Shown here: positions 56,963 through 64,000 of the stretch, in pieces
Layout: every line of letters starts with the position of its first letter
Position numbering within the stretch: the first letter of the stretch is position 1
Source of the DNA: Mrakia gelida
Lineage: Eukaryota; Basidiomycota; Tremellomycetes; Cystofilobasidiales; Mrakiaceae
NCBI GenBank assembly: GCA_024345305.1
Contig: BRON01000021.1
Location: 186,001-250,000 of the forward strand
Length of the DNA stretch: 64,000 nucleotides
Direction of reading: 5' to 3'
Translations under genes and position numbers: made by a program
The notes under the pieces: model-generated
Databases searched by the model: none
What the model was told of the DNA's origin: nothing
What the model saw: only the letters and a program-made list of their open reading frames with translations

Positions 56963-59443
56963 ATGTCTACCTTTCGTCGACCCATCCCTCTCGTCGCAGT
57001 TCCTTCTCGAAGGTAAGCTGCTCGTCGTCGCCTGCTTATCGAGGAACGAAGCTCATTGCCGTGGTTGCTTTTTTGTGGGAGCAGGACTTCTCCGTCGTTC
57101 CCTCTTCCGGCCTCCTCGAGCTCAACCTCCTCCCTCGCTCAACCTTTCCCCCTCGTCCCTTCTCATCCCGTCCTCGGACCTCCTCTTCTTCCGGAACTCT
57201 CTCCAGCGTACCCAGACGGTCTCTTGAACGATGATTTCGCAATTCCTTTCCATCCTCTCTACAAGCAGTTGAGGTGCGATGGATTCCGCTCCTGGGTTTC
57301 GATCCTGAACCCTTCTTCCTTTCCTCCCTCCGGCTGACTTCGTTGCGTTTCGTTTTTCTTCTTCGTTCAGGTCTCGCTGGGCTCTAGACGATGGGGATCC
57401 AGAGGTACTCAGCTCTCGTGGGAACGGGGTGTCGCTTTGGAGGTGGGTCTCAGTCCTGACGCTTTTTCTCGATCTCTTTCGCCAGCTGACTTCGTTCCCG
57501 TTGCTCTTGTTGCCTCTCTCAGTTCTTCGGATCCCGAAGCAGTCTTTCGAGATCCTGTCCCTGATCTCTCGAACGTTTCGGACGTACCTACCTTTGAGCA
57601 ACGTTTCGATCCTGCCGAAGACGAGCCGTGGCTTGACGCGTGAGGTTTTCTCTCCTTTTCACCGCAATTTTGATTCGAACTGAGCCTCTCTCGTACTTCG
57701 CCCTGTTCATCCAGACCCACCTCTGTTCCCTCGCTCGCTCGTGACGTACCTGCAGTCGAGGATCGTCTCCATCGCCTTCAAGATCTCGCTCACGTTTCCA
57801 TTCAGCTTTCTCACTCGTCAGTTCTGAAGCTCTGCCAGACCAATGGCAGTCGTCTCCTGCTCTCCTCGTCTCTCAATGCAGCTTTCTGACCTCCTCCTTT
57901 CCTTGTATCACTTTTAGTTCACTCTCTACCTTTTCGCCAACCGCGTCGGAGCTTCGACTGTTGGCTTCAGTTCCGGAACGGTTAGTCTTCTTCCTCGAGC
58001 GAGCGATGACTCTCCCGTTACTGACTTTCTTGCTTGTTCTTTTGTAGGTTTAGGGTTGATCCCGACGAGTGGGAGAGCGAGGCCGATCAAGGTCGGGGCG
58101 TCCGTGGTTCAAGTCAGGACACGGATCGTTCGGACAGGTTCGTTTTTTTTCCTAACCACCTACCCTCTCTCTCAACCGTTCCATCCCTGACTTATCCCTC
58201 TTTCTCTTCGTCTTTTTTCAGCGGTCCTGATCTCGATTCCGAGGTGGAAATGGATGAGCCACCTCCTTCGCTCTCGCTTACTCCTCGCCTTCCGTCTTCG
58301 ACTCCGTTCAGTTCGTCGGCTGGTGTTCGAGCGTAGGTCTCTTCTTTACCATTTCTTTGTTTTATACCGTCCCGAAGCTTATCCGACGTTTTTCAGTACG
58401 TCCTTCTTCACTGGGACGTCCTCGACCTCGCGCCAGAAGAAGGATGGTCAACCTGTTGTTCAGCCCTCTCTCCTTCGATCTCCTTCTCCTTCAGTTTCCC
58501 GGTGAGTTTCAGATTTACTTCTCGTACCTCGAAGCTAGCTTCCAAACGTTCAAGCTCACTCTTGGTCCTTTTCGCTTTGTTCCTCTCAGATCTTCTCCAA
58601 CATCGTTCAGACCCGATCGAGCCCTGACTCCTCCCCACGCTCGAGCACCCGAAAAGTGAGCAGCCCTCGGTTCGTACTCGTGGAACTTGGCTGACAATCA
58701 AGCTGATCAACTTTTAAATCCCTTTCAGCGCTCATGGAAGGTTGATCTCGTTCTTGGACCCACCTCCCGGAGGCCATCAGTTCGTTTCCTGGTTCTGGGT
58801 TTTCACGCTGCTTCGCTTGGTTACTGATGCTCTTCCTCCTTCTTCGTCTACCTCTAGCGTCGTTCACCGAGCAGACGGGTCCTACCAGGCCAAGTTCAAT
58901 CGTCCTCTGGCCGTCTCTACCTACCACAAACTCCTCGATGCCAGCGATTCAGCTCGACCTTCCCTTCGTCGCTCCAGCTTGGGCCTCCTTTTCCACCTGG
59001 CTCTTCCTCGACCTCCTTCTGGCTACCCGAGACAGCATCCTCGTCTTGTCTTCGACGAAGGAGACGACAGTCCACTCCAGTTTTGGATCCGTCATCGACA
59101 TCGAGCTGCAAGAGACGGCGAGGGTCCTTTCAACCTGGGTCGCGCTTTGTTCGAGCTTGGACGAGTCCTGCATGGTCTCGGTAGAACTCTTTTTGAGATG
59201 GGCTTGCTTGCGACGAGGGAAGAAGAGGTGAGTGATCAAGAACACCTTCGTTGTAGTCTTGAGCAGCGCTGATTTGCCTCCTCTTCTCGTTCCCTTCGTC
59301 GATGTCAGGACTTCTTGTTCGCCAAGTTCGTTCTTCCTCTCCTCTCTTCCTTTCTCGATCCTGACTGACCATTTACCTCTTCTTCCTCCGTTCTACTATC
59401 AACTTTTAGGGGTCCAGGTTCCGAGCTGCACGTTCGACTGTGA
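56963..59443 (+). CDS. Hypothetical Ser/Pro-rich acidic protein, multi-exon
   Basis: Starts ATG at 56963 (MSTFRRPIPLVAVPSRR). Most introns interrupt after the second codon base, and joined exons stay in frame: a Pro/Ser-rich part, then AYPDGLLNDDFAIPFHPLYKQL, SRWALDDGDPEVLSS, SSDPEAVFRDPVPDLSNVSDVPTF with an acidic end (DPAEDEPW), VDPDEWESEADQ, another acidic piece (DLDSEVEMDEPPPS), a basic Ser-rich piece (SSTSRQKKDGQ), and a C-terminal part with repeated hydrophobic turns (LGRALFELGRVLHGLGRTLFEMG) ending near KFGSRFRAA. One junction near 57845 has no clean in-phase donor. Mostly disordered; family unknown. The 3' end is next to the partial gene copy at 59454-59777. Confidence 0.45.
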
Positions 59444-59453
59444 GTCAATCTTC

Positions 59454-59777
59454 TTTTGGAGGGTGTTGAGGAGCTGTACAGACTTGGACGCTCCGATCTG
59501 GTTCCTTGTCCTTGCTGGCTGATGGGTGAGCGTTAAGATAAGCACGATGCAGTTAGCGATTACTCTCACCGCGTGGAGTTGATCAAGGGGCAACAAAGTA
59601 AAACTCACATAAGCACGCGACTGCCTTTCCACATCATCGAGCTCCATCTCAGAGTTGTTCCCGTCCGATCCATCATCATCCTGTTCGGGCGATAGGCAAA
59701 TCTTCAGTCAAGCGTGGTAAAAGGTCAAACTCAGCTCATCTTTCAAGCGGGGGATGAGAAATATTCTGATACGAACT
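59454..59777 (-). pseudogene. Partial decayed copy of the 2573-3721 gene (right copy)
   Basis: Mirror of 8804-9127 with the same premature stop and retained intron. Confidence 0.85.
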
Positions 59778-61532
59778 TGACCTTGCTCTCCTTTCTCTTC
59801 CCTTCTTCCTATGCTCTTCCCTCCTAGTCGCCTACCCCTTCTTTGCCACTCTTTCCCTCCAACCTCCTCACTCGACCACCCTCTTCCATTCGTACCATCT
59901 TTCAACTCGGCTCTCCGTCTCTCCACCCTTCCCCCTCCTCCCAACTACCTTCTGCCTCCCCTCTCCGGCTCCTCCTTCAACGCTTTTACTTCCAGACTTT
60001 CCTCTCTTCTTGCCTTGGCTCCATCTCCGATGTTCGGTCTTGCTGGGGAGGAGGAGGCTGGGTGATGTGTTTCAGGTGGTGGACCTTCGGTGATCCATGC
60101 TTCTCTCTCTCTCTTCTTTCGATCTTTTCGGACAACTGTTAGTTCGGCGTGGGGGCGTTGGGATTGAGTTCTGGAGGGATTCGAGTGGTGGCGGAGGCGG
60201 GGGCAAGGGTGGTGTTGGTGACTTGTCCACTTCTCTTTCCTTTCGCACCAGTCCAATTTGATTGGTTGTTCAATTTTGACGTTAGTTCGGAGTTTGTCAT
60301 ATAGAAGACGGTCTTTTGGCTATGCTGATCGTCGTCATAGCTGTCTGAGTCAAGGAGGAAGAGCCTGTTGTGAGTGGAAGAAGGAGACTCGATGAGGTTG
60401 AGCTTTGCTTTATGTTTGATGATATCTATCCTCATCTCCCATACTTCCCCCTTCCCCACGCATAGATTCGAAAGAACGAGGTAATTTCACGCTTCCCTAA
60501 GATATAGCTGTCAACGTTGGTGCCACGTTTGACATACCGCCGATATGGGACTGTGTCTCTGAAGACTGGACGCGACGACTTTTCAAACAAGTTCAGGGAC
60601 TGCACCAGCAATGAGCCTTACAGCCCCCCCCCCCCCTCCCACTAACCCCTGTCCGGTCGAAGATGGTGGGCGAGGTCGATGATCCAGCACGAGATAAATT
60701 CGAGGACAACTGTAGTGAGAGGGGAGGTCAAACAGAAGGATAGAGAAAAAGACAGCCTGTCGTTTCTCATTCTCGCTATGGCGCGAAAAGACAAAGAGAT
60801 GTCGGGTCGAAAATTCACTGGGCGTTGTCTCCAGAATTTTCCTTGGATCATACAGGGGAAAGGAAAGAGAAAGGATTGGTCAAGTGGACGGACGGGAATT
60901 GAGGAGACAGAGGGGAAATAGGAGGGAGAGGAGAATTGGTCCGTTCAAGGAGAAGATCTCGCGAGTGATGAAGTAGCAAATCGTAAGTTCTTTCCTTTGA
61001 TGTTCTTTGATGCAGTCTTAACCCTGATTTCGTCTTTCAATTTCGAGGACCGAAGGACGACCAAAAGAGGACCTCACCAGCTTCTGCACCTCGTACGCCG
61101 CACATCTCCAGCTCCTCTTCATGTCATGCTCCGCTCTGCCTCGTCGAACACTCCTCCGACCTCCTGCAGCAGTTTCAAAACCCACAGCGACTGAACTGTA
61201 CGCTTCTCCGTTCGTGACGACCAATCGCCGAGATCGGCCATCTTTCTCGAGAAGGCTCGAAGAAATATCGACCGTGGCTGGATCAGATGAAGGCGGAGGG
61301 ACCGAGAAATTGGACCCAGGACACGAGGAAGTGGAGGAGGAGAAATGGGAAGTTAGCTTTGTTCAAACTTCCGATCCTGGGAAGCTAATTCGTGCCTGTT
61401 AAATTATCATGCTAAGCTAGACAGTGAGGGGACTATTATACTCTGAGGGAGAGAAAATGACGACATCTGGCTTGGGAAATGTGCCTGCGGAAGCCGTAAA
61501 AGTGGGAGACGAGTGGCACGATCAACGACCCA
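59778..61532. other. No convincing gene; low-complexity stretch (right copy)
   Basis: Mirror of 7049-8803; 13-nt C run at 60624-60636. Confidence 0.4.
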
Positions 61533-61733
61533 GTGATACAGGACGTCAGATACGTCGCGCTTTTTAACCGAGGATCCAGTTTCGAGATGTACTCTTTGGT
61601 CGTTTTCCTTTTAGTTCTTCCCCGAAGAGGCGAGGAGGGAGCTTTTCATCTCGCTTACTTCCCCTTTCTCCTTTGGCAGTCATCTCAACTCATCGCCGAA
61701 ATTCCCTACTCGATCTTCTGCGCCGTCGGCTAG
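61533..61733 (+). pseudogene. PDR-type ABC transporter relic (right copy)
   Basis: Mirror of 6848-7048; contains SSQLIAEIPYSIFCAVG followed by a stop. Confidence 0.35.
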
Positions 61734-62774
61734 TTCCTAGTCTTGTGTGAGTATCGTCTCCTTTCTCTCTTTGTTTCCCTTGAACACCCAACACCCAAAC
61801 TGAACGTTGCAACTCGTCATTTTGTTGCGCCGTCAGACTTCCAGCTCAAGTACGACAGGCCGGGTACCTTTTCCTGATAATGCTCGTAATGGAACTCGCC
61901 AAGCCGCACTCTCCTGCACCCTGCCAAATCGCGGTCACATCCACGAGCAGGTTGGCCTCGTCCTCGACTGTCGAAGGGACGGAGGTGACCTCTGTCGAGC
62001 GACTTCCAAAGACCTTGACGTAGTAGGAGGTTTTGGGATCGAGATGGAGGGGCTTACCAAGTGAGGACGTGAGGATGGCGAAGGTGGTAGGAGGAGTTTC
62101 GGCGTTAAGAAAGAAGCCAAGCCTAGGGAGGAGAGAGGAGAGGTGGAGTTGAACGGCGTAATGAGCTCGCAGTTGTATGGCTGCATTCCAGAGGGTACCT
62201 GGATAAATATAGAAATAAGGAGGCGAGAAAGAGGGAGGGTAAGTGGAAGGTGATTGAGGGGCTCGAAGACCCTCGAGGACGACCTCTGAGAAGATCCTCT
62301 CCTAAGGTCCCCAAACGAACTCGTCCTTCCTCTTCCTCTTCTTCTCCAGCTCGTCCTCCCCTTCCTTCAGCGCTAACGCTCCCTGCTCAGCCCCGACCTC
62401 GAGCGTCTCGTTCTTCACCATAACCCTATGAAAGATCGTAGCGATCAAGTCGAACTTCTCTACTCCCCCGTCCTCCTCCCTTCCATAGAACGATCTCACG
62501 AGCTCGTCCTCGCCAAACACTCGTCCGGTTTCGTTCTTGAGCGGGAGATGGTGATGAGCGAGATGAGGGAACCTCGCGCTCCCTAGGAAGTCGTAAGCGA
62601 GTTTGCTGAGTTGGTAGAAGAAGATACCGAACAAGCCAGCGAGGACGAGGAGGACGAGTCCGAAGCAGAACCGGCAAGGGGTGAGCTTCGTTCTTTTGGG
62701 ACGACGACGAGGGAGGGAGGAGGGTTCTGTGAAGATGTAAGGTCTAGCGTCTGGTTCGATCTGGAGAGAGAAAG

Positions 62775-62817
62775 AAGGACTCGTGAGACGCTAGCTTGGT
62801 GGTCAAGATGTAGACGA
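62775..62817 (-). repeat. 43-bp direct repeat (mirror of 5764-5806)
   Basis: Same repeat pair in the right arm; partner at 62916-62958. Confidence 0.9.
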
Positions 62818-62915
62818 TGTATCGAGCTAACCTGGAGAGAGAAAGCTGTAGAAGTATAGAGAGAGAATATAAGTACACGACTGATGAAGAGAAGGAGAGT
62901 AGAAGATGAACGAAC

Positions 62916-62958
62916 AAGGACTCGTGAGACGCTAGCTTGGTGGTCAAGATGTAGACGA
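62916..62958 (-). repeat. 43-bp direct repeat (mirror of 5623-5665)
   Basis: Partner of 62775-62817. Confidence 0.9.
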
Positions 62959-64000
62959 GAGTAAGAAGGGAGGAGAGGGAAGTGAAAAAGGTTAAGGGAA
63001 TAAGGCAGTGTGCGAAGAGAGAGAGAGCTAGCGAGATTAGAAACTAGAGGAGCGAGCTCAACAACCTATTCTACTGTAGAAAAGAAAGAAAGAGATACGC
63101 AAATCTTCACACGAACGACATGATACGTACAGGCGTATCCCCTGGAAGAGTCCACGCGTACCACGTAAGAGGTCAGTCTACATTCTCGGGATAGAAGGGA
63201 AGTGAAAGGGAAAGTGAACTCACCTCGAGCTCTCTTTTCGATGGAAGTCGATTTGGATTTTTCGAAGCGTTCAAAGCAATCAACTCCTCTACAGATAGAC
63301 TAGCTCTCTTCACCTTATCCGGCTTTTCCGAACGACAGCCTTTCGAGCTTGAGCAGGAGACGTGGAAGAAGAAGTAAGGAGGGTGAGGAGGGGAAGGGGT
63401 TGTGGGTGGAGGGAGGACTTCGAGCGGCGGAGGGACGCGCGAAAGCTCCCCAGCCTTTAATTTCCGGGGAAAAAGTGCGTATACATACCTGAAGCGTTCC
63501 TCTCGTTGGAATACCAACAACGACCTTCCCAACCTCTCACAGTCCTTTCCCCTTCCTTCTTCCCCCCCACCCCCCTTCTTCATCCACCAGCCCTCGCTTT
63601 TCTCCTTCGACGATTCCCTCCCATGGCACAATTCGATCAAAGAAGGCCTGAGTCTCGTGAAAGAAGGAAGAATGAGAAGGCGGAAGAGGCGAGGGAGGGA
63701 AAGCATCTGCGTGTCCCCCACTCAGGACGGGTCCGATGGTGAGATTCTTTGTGCTTTTACGCGAGGGGAGACTGGGTCGATTCGAGGTGGGAACCGCTCG
63801 ACATCGGGAGGTGGGAGAGGACGCGCTTGCTTGGTTCGCTCGCCAGGGGGTCGACCTTGCGCCATCTGCAGAATGGCTTGCTGGGAGGAGGCTTGCTGAG
63901 GGAAGAAGCTTTGGGGGTTGGGTGGAACGATTAGGGAAGGGAGGAGAGTGGAGTGGGGGTGGAAGCTGTTGATAAGCGCCGAGCGCGACAGACAGAACGA

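Larger units (their letters stand above)
61846..63351 (-). pseudogene. Membrane protein gene with in-frame stop (right copy)
   Basis: Mirror of 5230-6735; the TAG lies at 62304-62302. Confidence 0.45.
34319..64000 (-). repeat. Right arm of giant palindrome
   Basis: Reverse complement of 4581-34262. It starts at 34319, where the sequence beginning CGAACCGTC mirrors GACGGTTCG ending at 34262, and runs to the window edge. Genes on the plus strand here lie on the minus strand in the left arm. No mismatch was found in the parts compared, including 13- and 14-nt mononucleotide runs. Confidence 0.97.

Noticed and set aside
1..64000. tRNA, rRNA, snoRNA or CRISPR features
   Set aside because: No cloverleaf with A/B boxes, rRNA-like stretch or regularly spaced repeats was noticed on either strand by eye; a covariance-model scan was not possible.

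Overview
The window is nuclear DNA of a basidiomycete yeast, most likely a Pucciniomycotina red yeast related to Rhodotorula/Rhodosporidium. That placement is an inference from intron-dense genes (60-100 nt introns with a CTGAC branch-like element and a CAG or TAG acceptor), C/G-biased wobble positions, and protein families such as an SSU1-type sulfite pump, F-box/LRR proteins and a Helitron.

The dominant feature is a giant inverted repeat. Every base compared between 4581 and 34262 reappears as its reverse complement between 34319 and 64000 (x pairs with 68581 minus x), around a 56-bp central loop at 34263-34318. The right arm is cut by the window edge, so the arms are at least 29,682 bp and may be longer. 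I saw no difference between arms: gene models, introns, frameshifts and two homopolymer runs (13 and 14 nt) all match. The axis lies inside a DnaJ/Hsp40 type II gene. Only its last codons are present, and no intact copy is in the window. This is either a very recent fold-back duplication or an assembly or library artefact; the sequence alone cannot decide.

Layout. Positions 1-4580 have no partner in the window: an MFS transporter tail, a decayed protein-kinase gene (both minus strand), and an intact three-exon gene of unknown function (2573-3721). Each arm, read from its outer end inward, holds: a membrane-protein gene with an in-frame stop; an ABC-transporter relic; a partial, intron-containing copy of the 2573-3721 gene; an unknown Ser/Pro-rich protein; an F-box/LRR-like gene; a very large Helitron Rep-helicase gene with two tandem OTU-like domains; an F-box-like gene with a frameshifted tandem paralogue; a short mitochondrial-type precursor gene beside an AT-richer hairpin-bearing stretch; an SSU1-type sulfite efflux gene; and the DnaJ 3' end.

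The genes do not form a pathway. The arm looks like an accessory, transposon-bearing stretch with several broken genes, ending at ordinary housekeeping-type genes (SSU1, DnaJ) next to the axis. Exon models were joined by hand from splice signals and phase, so single exon borders may be off.
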